Source: Rhodoplanes serenus
GTDB lineage: Bacteria > Pseudomonadota > Alphaproteobacteria > Rhizobiales > Xanthobacteraceae
DNA length: 54,996 bases
NCBI GenBank assembly: GCA_945893145.1
Contig: CAMDDZ010000034.1
Span: 1-54,996 of the forward strand
Direction: 5' to 3'
Each line of letters opens with the position of its first letter. Position 1 is the stretch's first letter. Below the pieces are notes generated by a model that ran no database searches, had not been told where the DNA came from, and saw only the letters and a program-made list of their open reading frames with translations. The position numbers and the translations under genes are program-made. This document shows positions 15,595 to 25,252 of the stretch, piece after piece.

Positions 15595-16446
15595 TCAGCC
15601 GCGCAAATTCGGCCGCCAGCGCTCGAAGCGCCGCTCGATCAGCCGCAACAATTCGGTCATGGCCACTCCCGCGCTGGCGATCAGAATGATGCCGACCATG
15701 ACCTGATCGGTCTGAAAGCGGGCGCCGGCGGTCGCGATCAGAAAGCCCAGGCCCTTGGTCGCGCCATACATCTCGCCGACCACGATGCCGACCAGCGCAT
15801 GGCCGAGCCCGAGCCGCAAGCCCGCCAGCAGGAACGGCACCGATGACGGCAGCGCCACGGTCAGGAACAATTGCCGGTCGCTGCAGCCGAACGAGCGCGC
15901 GACCTTGATGAAGTCCGCTTCGACGGTGCGCACACCCGTGATGGTGTTGACCAGGATGGGAAACACCGCGCCGAGGAACACGATGGCGATCTTGGAGGCG
16001 ATGCCGATGCCAAGCCAGATCAGGATCAGCGGCAGCAATGCGATGCGCGGCGTGGCATAGAGCGCCGATACGAACGGCTCCAGCACCGCGTTCACTCGGC
16101 TGTACCAGCCCATCAAAATGCCGAGCGGCACGCCGATCACGATTGCCAAGCCATAGCCGACCGCGAACTCGTGCGCGCTGACCGCGATGTGCTCGTAGAT
16201 GCTGCCGTCGGCGAACATGTCCGACGCGGCACTGACGATGCGGCTCGGCGAGGACGTGAACAGCGGATTGACCCAGCCGAACGCGACGACGAGTTCCCAG
16301 AAGATCAGGAACAGGCTCATCGAAATGGTGCCGAGCAGCCAATTCTCGTTGCGCTGCCAATAGGAGCGCACGGGCACTTCCAGCGGTTTGGCGGATGGCT
16401 GAACCGTGTCCGGGGCCCCAGCCGTGGTGTGCTGCATCGCCATCAC
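15595..16446 (-). CDS. NitT/TauT-type ABC transporter permease (first system)
   Basis: 283 residues with about six membrane spans. The cytoplasmic EAA-like loop is VARSFGCSDRQLFLTVALPS, which docks the ATPase. The SsuC/TauC-like family imports nitrate, sulfonates, pyrimidine precursors and similar small anions. The first 25 residues are polar and Pro-rich. The start overlaps the ATPase stop by 4 nt (ATGA), so translation is coupled. Confidence 0.92.
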   Translation of the reverse strand: MMAMQHTTAGAPDTVQPSAKPLEVPVRSYWQRNENWLLGTISMSLFLIFWELVVAFGWVNPLFTSSPSRIVSAASDMFADGSIYEHIAVSAHEFAVGYGLAIVIGVPLGILMGWYSRVNAVLEPFVSALYATPRIALLPLILIWLGIGIASKIAIVFLGAVFPILVNTITGVRTVEADFIKVARSFGCSDRQLFLTVALPSSVPFLLAGLRLGLGHALVGIVVGEMYGATKGLGFLIATAGARFQTDQVMVGIILIASAGVAMTELLRLIERRFERWRPNLRG

Positions 16447-17255
16447 GCCGCCGCCGTCATCATGCCGGTGCGCGCCGCTTCCTCTTCGATCAGGCGCCAG
16501 ACGTGCTTCTCCAACTCGACGAAGTGTGGCTCATGCTTGATTGCGAGCGTGCGGCCAGGCGGCAGATCAATGGCGATCGTTTCCTTGATGGTTGCGGGGC
16601 GGGCCGAGAACACCACCACGCGGTCCGACAGGAAGATCGCCTCGTTGATCTGGTGCGTGATGAACAGCGCGGTGGTTTTGGCGCGCGCCAGGATTTTCAG
16701 AAGCTCGACCTGCATGAACTCGCGCGTCTGCGCGTCGAGCGCCGCAAACGGCTCATCCAGCAGCAAGAGCTGCGGTTCCATCACCAGCGCGCGTGCGATG
16801 TTGACGCGCTGGCGCATGCCGCCCGACAGCTCATGCGGATAGTGTTCGGCAAAACCGTGCAGGCCGACCAGCTCGATGAAGCCCGCGGCGCGTTCGTTCC
16901 GTTCGGCTTTGGCAAGCTTGCCTTGGATTTCCAGCCCGTAGGCCACGTTCTGCCGCACGGTGCGCCAGGGAAACAGGCAGTCGTGCTGGAACACGAAGGC
17001 GCGGTCCGGTCCGGGCTTGTCCACCACACGGCCATCGACGCGGATTTCGCCGGAGGTGATACGCACCAGCCCATCGACCGCATTGAGGAACGTGGTCTTG
17101 CCGCAGCCGCTGGGGCCCACGATGGTGACAAGCTCGCCCTCGGACACCTCGAGGTCGAGGCCGCACAGCACTTCGAGCGGCTGCCGGGTGCGCTCGTTGT
17201 AATGCGTCAGCGCAACACGCCGGGCGTCGAGCTTGAGCGGGCGTGAGGCATTCAT
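16443..17255 (-). CDS. NitT/TauT-type ABC transporter ATPase (first system)
   Basis: 270 residues. Walker A is GPSGCGKTT (47-55), the Q-loop sits in FVFQHDCLFPW, the signature LSGGMRQR is at 143-150 and Walker B is LLLLDEPF (163-170), followed by the D-loop AALDAQ and H-loop FITHQ. All catalytic residues are intact. The subunit powers the permease with which it overlaps. It starts 2 nt after the stop of the binding-protein gene, giving the order binding protein, ATPase, permease in one transcript. Confidence 0.95.
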   Translation of the reverse strand: MNASRPLKLDARRVALTHYNERTRQPLEVLCGLDLEVSEGELVTIVGPSGCGKTTFLNAVDGLVRITSGEIRVDGRVVDKPGPDRAFVFQHDCLFPWRTVRQNVAYGLEIQGKLAKAERNERAAGFIELVGLHGFAEHYPHELSGGMRQRVNIARALVMEPQLLLLDEPFAALDAQTREFMQVELLKILARAKTTALFITHQINEAIFLSDRVVVFSARPATIKETIAIDLPPGRTLAIKHEPHFVELEKHVWRLIEEEAARTGMMTAAA

Positions 17256-17257
17256 GA

Positions 17258-18262
17258 TCAGCTGCGCGGGCCCGCGAGTTTGGCAAAGAAGCCCTCGCGT
17301 TCGAGGCCGTCGAGTGTGGTCGTATCGAAGAACTGCTCGGCCTTCATGGTCTTGGCCTTCGGCTCCTTGGCGGCCAGGCTCTCGAGCACCGACGTGATGC
17401 CGCTGGCCGAGATTTCGAGCTTGTCCGGATAAGCCTTGAGGTACGAATTGTAGGCCGTCCGCACATTCTCGATGTCCTTCACCGAGAGGAACTTCTGGAT
17501 CAGCGGGATCGCGATGTCCGGGTTGGCTTTGAGTTCGCGCACCGCGGTCGCCATCGCCATCAGGAATTTTTTGACGATGTCGGGATTTTTCTTCAGGAAC
17601 GCGCGCGAGGTCACGAACGACGTGTTGGGATAGTCCTTCACCACGTCGTTGAGATCGACCAGCACGTGAAAGCCGTGTCGCGTCATCTCTGCGGTGTCGG
17701 GATATTGCTCGAACGTGCCATCGACCCGGCCGGCGATGGCGGCGGCCATGCGCGTCGAAGCGCCGCCAAGCTGCACGACATTGACCTCCCGGCGCGTGAG
17801 GCCGAGGTGCTTGAGCGCGAATTCGGCGGCGGCGTCGGTCGATGAGCCGTAGCGGCTGATGCCGACGGTCTTGCCCTTGAGATCGGCGGCGCTGTTGATG
17901 CCGGTTTTGACCACCAGCTGATAGGGCAGGGTGTTGGCGATGCCGGCAATGATGACGATGTCGGCGCCTTGCACGGCGGCCGCGGTCGCGGGCGTATAGC
18001 CGTTCTGCGCGATGTCGAGCGAGCCGCCGACGATCGCCTGCGTCAGCATCGAGCCGCCCTCGATGAAGGTCGGCGTGATATCGAGACCGAAGCGTTTGAA
18101 GATGCCCTGCTGCACGGCGTATTGCAGCGGTGCCGACGTCATCGAGAAGCCGTCGTAGGCCATCCGTACTTTGACAGGCGGCGCGTTCTGCTGCGCTTGT
18201 GCCTGCGTTTGTGCTGTCGTCGCGAGCGCACCGAGGATCAGAGCGAGACTCAACAGCTTCAT
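17258..18262 (-). CDS. NitT/TauT-type ABC substrate-binding protein (first system)
   Basis: 334 residues. A Sec signal (about 1-23, ending TQAQAQ) precedes an NMT1/SsuA-like fold: VRMAYDGFSMTSAPLQYAVQ, GGSMLTQAIVGGSLDIAQNG, LKGKTVGISRYGSSTDAAAE and a GGASTRMAAAIAGRVDG hinge region. GGAGGAATT just before the ATG is an excellent ribosome site. The related proteins bind sulfonates, taurine, nitrate or thiamine-pathway pyrimidines; the ligand here is unknown. It sits 16 nt after the dehydrogenase gene. Confidence 0.92.
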   Translation of the reverse strand: MKLLSLALILGALATTAQTQAQAQQNAPPVKVRMAYDGFSMTSAPLQYAVQQGIFKRFGLDITPTFIEGGSMLTQAIVGGSLDIAQNGYTPATAAAVQGADIVIIAGIANTLPYQLVVKTGINSAADLKGKTVGISRYGSSTDAAAEFALKHLGLTRREVNVVQLGGASTRMAAAIAGRVDGTFEQYPDTAEMTRHGFHVLVDLNDVVKDYPNTSFVTSRAFLKKNPDIVKKFLMAMATAVRELKANPDIAIPLIQKFLSVKDIENVRTAYNSYLKAYPDKLEISASGITSVLESLAAKEPKAKTMKAEQFFDTTTLDGLEREGFFAKLAGPRS

Positions 18263-18278
18263 CGCAATTCCTCCCGGA

Positions 18279-19082
18279 TCAGGCGAGCAGCGCCTTCATC
18301 CGCTCCTGATTGATGCCTTTGACAAGCTGATCGACCAGCCCGCCGAGCGGCGCCGGCACCTTGGCAGCCTGCGCAAGATCGAGCGCCACGTCCATGTCCT
18401 TCTCGGCCCATTTTCCAGTACTTTTGCCCCAGCGGGAAAGCGACCAATTGGCGCCACTGCCGTGGCCAAGCGCCGCCACGAGCTTCGGGATATCGGCGCC
18501 AAGCTGCTTGGCCAGCGTCAGCGCCTCGAAATTCGCCGCCATGCAGGCCCACAGCAGCATGTTGTTGATGGTCTTGGCGATTTGGCCAGCGCCCGAGGGC
18601 CCGAGATGCAGCACTCGGGCGCCGAAGGCCGCCAGCACCGGCTGCGCCTTGGCGAAGGCCTCGTCCGCACCGCCGACGTAGATGGTGAGCGTGCCGTTGT
18701 TCGCCGCCTCCTGGCCGAGCACCACCGGCGTGTCGAGTACACCGACGCCGTGCTGGGCGGCGCGCGCTTCCAGCCGCCGGCAGGTCTCCGGCGACACCGA
18801 ACTCGCGATGCAGATGACCGAGCCGCGCGCGAGATGCTGTAACAATTGGCTGACCGCATCCTCGACCTGCGCATCGGTCGCCACCATGACGAACGCCACC
18901 TCGGCGTGGCGTGCGACTGACGCAGCATCGGCGGTGCGAAGCTGATGCGATTGCGCGCGCTGCGTTGCGCCGGCATCGATGTCGTTGCCCAGCACGTCGA
19001 AGCCTTTGCTCGCCATGTGGCGGGCCATCTGCAAGCCCATGGCGCCGAGGCCGATCACGCCGGTGCGTTTGACTTGTACCAT
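18279..19082 (-). CDS. 3-hydroxyisobutyrate-dehydrogenase-like beta-hydroxyacid dehydrogenase
   Basis: 267 residues. The NAD(P)-binding loop is GLGAMG (11-16), the substrate-binding loop SSVSPETCRRL lies near 94-104, and the catalytic Lys is 170 in GAGQIAKTINNML. Family members oxidise beta-hydroxyacids such as 3-hydroxyisobutyrate, tartronate semialdehyde partners or 2-(hydroxymethyl)glutarate. It starts 3 nt after hyuB ends, so it should process a hydroxyacid intermediate of the same pathway (inference). The protein is about 25 residues shorter than most relatives, mainly at the C-terminus. Confidence 0.88.
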   Translation of the reverse strand: MVQVKRTGVIGLGAMGLQMARHMASKGFDVLGNDIDAGATQRAQSHQLRTADAASVARHAEVAFVMVATDAQVEDAVSQLLQHLARGSVICIASSVSPETCRRLEARAAQHGVGVLDTPVVLGQEAANNGTLTIYVGGADEAFAKAQPVLAAFGARVLHLGPSGAGQIAKTINNMLLWACMAANFEALTLAKQLGADIPKLVAALGHGSGANWSLSRWGKSTGKWAEKDMDVALDLAQAAKVPAPLGGLVDQLVKGINQERMKALLA

Positions 19083-19085
19083 CGG

Positions 19086-20825
19086 TCAGCCCTTTGCCTT
19101 CATGTCGTTGCGGCGCTTGGCCGTCGCCGCCTGATCGACCGCGGTCAGATTTGCGTCGACGACCACGCCGTAGTTGCGCTCCGCCGCTTCGCGCGACACC
19201 ACGCCCTCGCGCACATCGGCGAGCACGCGCTCAGGCTCGCGGGTGAGCGCGTCGCCGTAGCCGCCGCCGCCGGGCGTGTCGAGCCGGAATACATCACCGT
19301 CCTTGAGCGGGTAGTCGGCGTAGCGCGTTGGCAGCCGTTTTTCGTCCTTGTGTCCCGGATTGATCAGGATGTCGCCGGTGCGGCCCGGCGCGCCGCCGGC
19401 GAAGCCGTTCGGCGGGATGACGTGTTTGGTGGAGCGGATGGAGAATCGCGCTGGCGCGAGATTGACGTATTCGCGGCGGATGCCGAGGCCGCCGCGGTGG
19501 TGGCCGGGCCCGGCGGAATCGCGGATCAGCTCGAAGCGCAGCATCCGCGTCGGGAATTCGCTCTCGATGATTTCGACCGGCGCGATCTTGGCGTTGCTCT
19601 GGTTCATGCAGGTGCCGGACACGCCGTCCTTGCTCGGCCGGGCGCCAGCGCCGCCGCCGATGATCTCGTATTGCACATAGCCCTTGCCGGTCGTGGTGGT
19701 GCGCCCGCCGATGATGATCGAGCGCGAGCCCGAGCCGTCGGCGCGGATCTGGTGCGGCACGATCGGCGCCATCGCCTCGAAGATCGCGTCGACCAGCGCG
19801 GTGATGGTGGGGTTATAGGTGTTGACCGGCGCCGGAAAGCACGGGTTCACCACGCTGCCTTCGCGCGCATCGAAGCTGTAGGCGTTGAGCAGGCCGCTCG
19901 ACACGTACATGCGCGGATCGATCATCGAGATCAGGCAATAAGCGATCGTGGCGCGCACCAGCGGCGGCCGGATGTTGGCCGGCCCCTTGGTCTGGTCGGC
20001 CGAGCCGGTGAGATCGAAGTGCAGCCGGTCGCCTTTCTTCTCGGCGACGACGTGGATGCGCACCGGCTTGCCGATATCGACGCCGTCGTCGTCGACGAAG
20101 CGCTCGGCCTCATATCGGCCGTCGGCCCATTCGGCGATGGCGGCCCGCACTTTGGCTTCGCCGAGCTCGAACAGCCGCGCGCAGCAGGCCTCGACCTTGG
20201 CGCGGCCGTATTTGGTCAAAAGCTCATTCAGCCGCGTCTCACCGAGCCGGCAGGAGCCGAGCTGGCCGCGCATGTCGCCCAGCACCAGCTCGGGCGTGCG
20301 GCTGTTGGCGGCGATCAGCCGCTCGACGTCGGTGTTGGGCTGGTGCCGGGTCTGATAGCGCACGGCAGGCAGGTGCAGGCCCTCGTTGAATATCTCGCGC
20401 GCCTGGCCGGAGCAGCTTCCCGGCACCGGGCCGCCGATGTCGCCCTTGTGTGCGATCGAACCGCAGAAGCCGAACAGGGTGCCCTCGAAGAACACCGGCG
20501 TCAGCACGCACATGTCCGGTGCGTGCGGGCTGCCGCCCTCGTAGGGATGATTGATGATGAAGGCGTCGCCCTCGGCGATGGCGCCGGAATATTCCTTCAG
20601 CACCGCGGCGGTGCAGGCCGGGAAAGCGCCGATGTGCAGCGGCAGCACGACGTGCTGGGCGATGATCTCGCCGCGCGTGTTCATCAGCGCGCAGGAGGCG
20701 TCCTGGGATTCGCGGATGATGGTGGAAAAGCCGGTGCGGAACAGCGAGTTCTGCATCTCCTGCACGATGCCGGAGAGTGAGGCTTTGACGACTTCGAGAT
20801 CGATGGCGGAGATTTGCATCATCAT
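19086..20825 (-). CDS. hyuB: Hydantoinase B / oxoprolinase-type subunit
   Basis: 579 residues. Family signs are SGIVQEMQNSLFRTGFSTII near the start, HPYEGGSPHAPDM, FCGSIAHKGDIGG, LGDMRGQLG and the Gly-rich end TPGGGGYGDALTREPE. HyuB pairs with HyuA in ATP-dependent ring opening or carboxylation, as in N-methylhydantoinase, 5-oxoprolinase and acetone or acetophenone carboxylases. Three consecutive ATG codons (20825, 20822, 20819) occur. The first overlaps the hyuA stop by 4 nt, and I chose it for coupling. The reaction type cannot be decided from this chain alone. Confidence 0.92.
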   Translation of the reverse strand: MMMQISAIDLEVVKASLSGIVQEMQNSLFRTGFSTIIRESQDASCALMNTRGEIIAQHVVLPLHIGAFPACTAAVLKEYSGAIAEGDAFIINHPYEGGSPHAPDMCVLTPVFFEGTLFGFCGSIAHKGDIGGPVPGSCSGQAREIFNEGLHLPAVRYQTRHQPNTDVERLIAANSRTPELVLGDMRGQLGSCRLGETRLNELLTKYGRAKVEACCARLFELGEAKVRAAIAEWADGRYEAERFVDDDGVDIGKPVRIHVVAEKKGDRLHFDLTGSADQTKGPANIRPPLVRATIAYCLISMIDPRMYVSSGLLNAYSFDAREGSVVNPCFPAPVNTYNPTITALVDAIFEAMAPIVPHQIRADGSGSRSIIIGGRTTTTGKGYVQYEIIGGGAGARPSKDGVSGTCMNQSNAKIAPVEIIESEFPTRMLRFELIRDSAGPGHHRGGLGIRREYVNLAPARFSIRSTKHVIPPNGFAGGAPGRTGDILINPGHKDEKRLPTRYADYPLKDGDVFRLDTPGGGGYGDALTREPERVLADVREGVVSREAAERNYGVVVDANLTAVDQAATAKRRNDMKAKG

Positions 20826-22879
20826 TCCGTTGTCACGATCAGATTTTTCCACTCGTCCACCCGCGCGACCTGGCCGGGGCACAGCACGGTGGTGCAGTCG
20901 AACTGGTCGAGCACGGCGGGCCCCGAGACCACGAGGCCGACGTCGAGCTTCTCGCGCTGGTACACCGGGCAATCGATGGTCTTGCCATCGAACCGGACCT
21001 TGCGGGTCTCCCGCTGCGCGTCGGCCAGCGTACTGCCCGCGCGCTTGAACTTCGGCAATTCGACCGGCGGCACCAAGCCTACGCCGCGAACCCGATAGGA
21101 CACCACCTCGACCGGCTCTTCCGGCGCGGAATGGCCAAACATGCTGCGATGCTGGACATCGAAGCTCTTGCGCAGGTCCGCCAAGCCCGCGGCCGTCATC
21201 GTGCCGGCCGGGCAGGGCAGCGTGATTTCGTAGCCCTGGCCGGCGTAGCGCAGATCGAGCGCGCGTTCGACGCGGATTTGATCGGCGGCGAATCCATCGG
21301 CCGCAAGATCGTCCATCGCCTGCTGGGTAAGCCGTCCGAACAGCGCGTTGACGTCCTCGGGCGTAAGCTCGCTCATCGGCGTCATGCGCGATTGCACATA
21401 GTCGTGCTTGACGTCCGACATCAGCAGCCCGATCGCCGAATAGACGCCGGGATAGAGCGGTACGACGATGCCGGCCATGCCGAGATCGCGGGCGATGCGC
21501 CCGGCGTGCAGCGGGCCGGCGCCACCGAAGGCGAGCAGCATGAAGTCGCGCAGATCGTGGCCGCGCATGGTGGAGATCGCCTTGATGGCCTCCTCCATCT
21601 TCACATCGATGATGCGGATGATGCCCTCGGCTGCATCTTCGATGCTCATGCCGAGCGGCTTGGCGACGCGCTCGACCGCTTCGCGCGCCTTCGCGGCGTC
21701 GAGCGTCATGCGGCCGCCCAGGAAATTGTCGGCGCTCAGCAGCCCGAGCACCAGATTGCAGTCCGTGATGGTCGGCTCGGTGCCGCCGCGGCCGTAGCAC
21801 GCCGGGCCCGGTATCGCGCCGGCGCTCTGCGGGCCGACTTCGAGGGCGCGGAAGCGATCGACGCGCGCGATGGTGCCGCCGCCCGCGCTCACGGTGTTGA
21901 TGTCCATCATCGGCACCGCAAGGTCGCGGCCTTCGATCTTGCCGCGGCCTGCCAGCGACGGCTCACCGTCCTTGATCAGCGCCACGTCGCAGGAGGTGCC
22001 GCCCATGTCGAAGGTGATGAGGTTCTGCAAGCCGGTCATCCGGCACGCATAGGCGCCCGCGGTAACACCACCGGCCGGACCGGACAGCACGGTGGTCACG
22101 GCACGCGTCGCTGCGCCGTCGAAGGTCGCCATGCCGCCGTTCGACTGCATGACGTATTTCTGGCGGCTGGTGATGCCGGCTTCGCTGAGCCTGCGGTCGA
22201 GCTGCGCGATGTAGCGCGCCAGGATCGGCTGCAGGTAGGCGTTGATGACGGTGGTGCTCAGCCGGTAGTACTCGCGGATCTGCGGCAGCACCTCCGACGA
22301 CAGCGAGATCGAGCAGCCCGGCATTTCCTCAGCGATAATCTCGCGCACGCGGGCCTCGTGCTGCGGATGCAGGAACGAGAACAACAGACACACCGCGATC
22401 GACTCGATGCCGTTGCCTTTCAGGCCACGAACCGTGGTTCGCAGCGCGGCCTCGTCCAGCTCACGCAGCACGCGGCCGCGAAAATCGACGCGCTCGGCCA
22501 CTTCGCCGGTGAGCGATTGCGGTACCAGCATCTGCGGCTTGTCGTACATCACGTCGAAGATCGCAGGGCCGTAGGGCCGGGCCTGCTCGGCGACCGGATA
22601 GATACCGCGGAAGCCTTCGGTCACCAGCAGGCCGGTCTTGACGCCCTTGCCTTCAAGCAGCGCATTGGTGCCGACCGTGGTGCCGTGACAGAAAAAGCCG
22701 ATGTCGCTTGCGCTCACGCCGCGCGCGATCAGCGTCTCGATGCCTTGCAGGATCGCGCGCGACGGATCGTCCGGCGTGGACGCGACCTTGGTGATCGAGA
22801 CCTCGCCCGTCGCTTCCGCCAGATAGACGAAATCGGAAAACGTCCCGCCGGTGTCGACCGTGACGCGATAGCGACTCAT
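20822..22879 (-). CDS. hyuA: Hydantoinase A / oxoprolinase-type ATP-binding subunit
   Basis: 685 residues. The actin-like ATPase opens with VTVDTGGTFSDFVYL (phosphate-1 motif). It continues with CHGTTVGTNALLEGKGVKTG, the hinge LSGPAGGVTAGA, the second ATP motif FDMGGTSCDVALI and the adenosine loop AFGGAGPLHAGRIARDLG. Such subunits use ATP to activate a cyclic amide or a carboxylation substrate for HyuB. Domain order and length agree with complete members. It lies 21 nt after the MmgE/PrpD gene. HyuA/HyuB may act on a lactam, hydantoin or ketone (inference). Confidence 0.93.
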   Translation of the reverse strand: MSRYRVTVDTGGTFSDFVYLAEATGEVSITKVASTPDDPSRAILQGIETLIARGVSASDIGFFCHGTTVGTNALLEGKGVKTGLLVTEGFRGIYPVAEQARPYGPAIFDVMYDKPQMLVPQSLTGEVAERVDFRGRVLRELDEAALRTTVRGLKGNGIESIAVCLLFSFLHPQHEARVREIIAEEMPGCSISLSSEVLPQIREYYRLSTTVINAYLQPILARYIAQLDRRLSEAGITSRQKYVMQSNGGMATFDGAATRAVTTVLSGPAGGVTAGAYACRMTGLQNLITFDMGGTSCDVALIKDGEPSLAGRGKIEGRDLAVPMMDINTVSAGGGTIARVDRFRALEVGPQSAGAIPGPACYGRGGTEPTITDCNLVLGLLSADNFLGGRMTLDAAKAREAVERVAKPLGMSIEDAAEGIIRIIDVKMEEAIKAISTMRGHDLRDFMLLAFGGAGPLHAGRIARDLGMAGIVVPLYPGVYSAIGLLMSDVKHDYVQSRMTPMSELTPEDVNALFGRLTQQAMDDLAADGFAADQIRVERALDLRYAGQGYEITLPCPAGTMTAAGLADLRKSFDVQHRSMFGHSAPEEPVEVVSYRVRGVGLVPPVELPKFKRAGSTLADAQRETRKVRFDGKTIDCPVYQREKLDVGLVVSGPAVLDQFDCTTVLCPGQVARVDEWKNLIVTTE

Positions 22880-22900
22880 TACCAGTCTCGTCCGGATTTC

Positions 22901-24304
22901 TTAAGCGGCGGGTAGCGCCAGTTCGTCGGCCAGTGGGGCGATGTCTGCAATCTGCGCGACATTCCAGAGCTTGTCCGACAACGCCTTGGCGCGAGCGTCG
23001 CCCATCACCGGCGCGACGAGACCAAGGAATTTCTCGATCAGGCCTGCATCGTCGAGCGGCACCTGTCGCGAGCCCCAGGCCTCATCAGCCTGGCGCACGA
23101 ATTTGCCCTGCGCCGTGTGCACGGTGACGCGCGCGGGGCGAAGCTTTGGATAAAGCTGGTCGATCTCGGCCGGCGCCGAGATGGTGAGCTTGCGGGCGAA
23201 TTCGGCGAACGCCGGGTCCTTGCGGGTCTTGTCGTCGAAATGCTCGAACTTGACGCCGCGATAGCGCGCCGCGAGCCCGACCAGATAGGGGAAGCTCAGT
23301 TGTGCGCTGGCGAAGTCATCCCAGGGCACATGGGCGTGTTCGGCCGCGATCTTGTAGGTCTCGACCTCGACCTTCTTGATGTCTTCGAACGGAATGTTCT
23401 TGTCGTTGAGCAATTGGAACGTCGCCTCGACGGCCGGCTGGATGTGGCGGCAGCAGGCGTAAGGCTTGATGTAACAATCGGTGATGCCGAACTCGACGGC
23501 CGGCGGCAGCTTGATCGGCCGCGCCTTGTCGATACGGCCGAACGCGAAGGCCTGCATGAAACCGTCGCGCGACTCGATCACGTGCGGCGGTCCCTCGGTG
23601 CCTTGCTCGGCGAGCAGCGCCGACTGAATACCTTCGCGCGACGCATGACCGGCGTGCAGCCGCTTGATGTCGGCGCCGCCGTTGACGAAGGCGAAGAGAC
23701 CGGCGGCGCTCGAGGCCGCGATACCGAGTGCGTTGGCGAGTTGCGCGGCGGAGAGGCCGCGGAGTTTTACGGTGGCGACGGCTGCGCCGAACGGGCCGAC
23801 CGCGCTGGTCGGATGGAAGCCGCGCTGGCGCAGGTCGGGCGCGCAGGCGCGCGCGAGCGCGATGTTGGTTTCGTAGCCGGCGACGACGGCGGTGATCAGT
23901 GCCTTGCCGTCCGCCTTGCGGTCGGTCGCAACTGCGAGCGCAGCCGGGATCACCACGCAGCCGCAGTGCGCAGAGCCGTGGCGGTAGCCGTCGTCGAGTT
24001 CGATGCCGTGGGCTGCGGTGCCGCCCAGAAAGGCGGCGTCGAGCAGATCGGCGCGCCGCGCACGGCCCGGCACCGGGATTTTGCCGGCCGGACGCACCGC
24101 CTTGATGACGTTTTCGGCCTGCGTCGCGATGGTGCCGCCCGCGCCCGCAATCATCACGCCGATGGTGTCGAGCAGGTGACGCCGCGCGTAGTGGCGGACC
24201 TCCTCGCTCAGTGCCTCGTAGCGCAGCCCGGACGCAAACTGCACCAGCGCGTCGGTGGCGCCGGCGGCGGGTTGCAGGGTGTGGACGGCTTCGGCGTGGG
24301 ACAT
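22901..24304 (-). CDS. MmgE/PrpD-family protein
   Basis: 467 residues covering the whole MmgE/PrpD fold. Conserved parts are ARRHLLDTIGVMIAGAGG near 41, FLGGTAAHGIELDDGYRHGS (about 93-112), LGIAASSAAGLFAFVNGGAD and KPYACCRHIQPAVEA (about 278). Members include 2-methylcitrate dehydratase and cis-aconitate decarboxylase, acting on small tricarboxylates or dicarboxylates, but many have unknown reactions. The gene lies between the dioxygenase (81-nt gap) and hyuA (21 nt), so it probably contributes a dehydration, decarboxylation or isomerisation step in the same route (inference). Confidence 0.9.
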   Translation of the reverse strand: MSHAEAVHTLQPAAGATDALVQFASGLRYEALSEEVRHYARRHLLDTIGVMIAGAGGTIATQAENVIKAVRPAGKIPVPGRARRADLLDAAFLGGTAAHGIELDDGYRHGSAHCGCVVIPAALAVATDRKADGKALITAVVAGYETNIALARACAPDLRQRGFHPTSAVGPFGAAVATVKLRGLSAAQLANALGIAASSAAGLFAFVNGGADIKRLHAGHASREGIQSALLAEQGTEGPPHVIESRDGFMQAFAFGRIDKARPIKLPPAVEFGITDCYIKPYACCRHIQPAVEATFQLLNDKNIPFEDIKKVEVETYKIAAEHAHVPWDDFASAQLSFPYLVGLAARYRGVKFEHFDDKTRKDPAFAEFARKLTISAPAEIDQLYPKLRPARVTVHTAQGKFVRQADEAWGSRQVPLDDAGLIEKFLGLVAPVMGDARAKALSDKLWNVAQIADIAPLADELALPAA

Positions 24305-24385
24305 GGAAGGGCTCCGCAGTTGCCGAGGAGCTTACACCGGCGATTTGCGCGGGGCGAGCCGCAGACGTGCTGGCCGCTATGCTCG

Positions 24386-25231
24386 CTAGGCCGCCGCAAC
24401 GGCCGGAATCGGACGCTGGCCACGAATGGCCATCCGCCGCAACACGCGCCGTTCGCTGGGATCGAAGTCGGTCCTGGCATGCAGGGTGCAGCGGTTGTCC
24501 CAAATCAGCAGGTCGCCGGGCCGCCAGACGTGCTCGTAAATGTGCGCGGGCCGCTCGGTGTGCTGGCAAAGCTCCTCGATGATCTGATCGCTCTCCTGGC
24601 GCGGCACCCCAACCACGCTGTCGGCCATCAGGCGGTTGACCAGCAGGCAGCGCCGTCCGGTTTCCGGATGAACGATGACGGCGGGGTGGGTGTAACGCGG
24701 CGCGTCGGCCCAGTCGGTCGGCGCTTTGTGGTTGGCGTTCTTCTCGTAGTCGTAGAGGAACAGGATCTGCATCCGCTCAACGCGTTCGCGTAGCGCCGCC
24801 GGCAGGCTGTCGTAGGCCGCGTAGGTGCTGGAGAACAGCGTGTTGCCGCCCTTGGACGGAATCTCGATGCCGTAAAGCACTGCGCCCTTGGCGGGGTTTT
24901 CGTAATAGCACTGGTCGGCGTGAAACTGCATGTCGCCTTCCGGCAGCTCGCCGCGCTGGCCATCGATGGTCGCGTTGGCGATCCACATCACCGGATTGTT
25001 GGGATCGCGCTGTCCCGGGCGCGAGCGCGGCGGCTGGATCTCGCCGAACAGGCTGGTGAACCGCCGCTGGTCATCGGCGGTGAGCTTTTGATCGCGGACG
25101 ACGAGCACCAGATGCTTGAGCCAAGCCGCATAAAGCTCGTCCTTGAGCGCGGCCGAAACCTCTTTCGAGAAATCGACGCCGCGGACTTCGGCGCCGACAT
25201 GCGCGCTGAGCGGAATGACTTCGATCATCAT
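24386..25231 (-). CDS. TauD/TfdA-family 2-oxoglutarate/Fe(II) dioxygenase
   Basis: 281 residues, family-typical. The iron ligands are His104 and Asp106 (MQFHADQCYY) and distal His251 (CTLHART), with a 2-oxoglutarate-contacting Arg near 262 (SERRVLRRM). The N-terminus GAEVRGVDFSKEVS is the usual TauD entry. Members hydroxylate taurine, alkylsulfonates, 2,4-D and related acids; after hydroxylation next to sulfur or oxygen, the product breaks into an aldehyde plus sulfite or a phenol. Together with TauABC-like transporters in the same operon, a sulfonate or ether-acid substrate is one possibility, not a proof. Confidence 0.92.
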   Translation of the reverse strand: MMIEVIPLSAHVGAEVRGVDFSKEVSAALKDELYAAWLKHLVLVVRDQKLTADDQRRFTSLFGEIQPPRSRPGQRDPNNPVMWIANATIDGQRGELPEGDMQFHADQCYYENPAKGAVLYGIEIPSKGGNTLFSSTYAAYDSLPAALRERVERMQILFLYDYEKNANHKAPTDWADAPRYTHPAVIVHPETGRRCLLVNRLMADSVVGVPRQESDQIIEELCQHTERPAHIYEHVWRPGDLLIWDNRCTLHARTDFDPSERRVLRRMAIRGQRPIPAVAAA

Positions 25232-25252
25232 GACCTCCGTGTCAGCGATGCG

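Noticed and set aside
14246..16360. 704-residue open frame covering the TAXI gene and beyond
   Set aside because: Only the part from 15571 (441 aa) has family similarity and a ribosome site; the remainder is a shadow across the ABC permease gene.
19086..21800. 904-residue frame extending HyuB upstream
   Set aside because: The first 325 residues are Arg-rich shadow over hyuA; HyuB starts at the ATG overlapping the hyuA stop.
22941..24793. Long plus-strand frames opposite MmgE/PrpD and other catabolic genes (for example 558 aa at 23117)
   Set aside because: These are typical antisense frames in high-GC DNA, His/Arg/Ala/Gly-rich with no domains.
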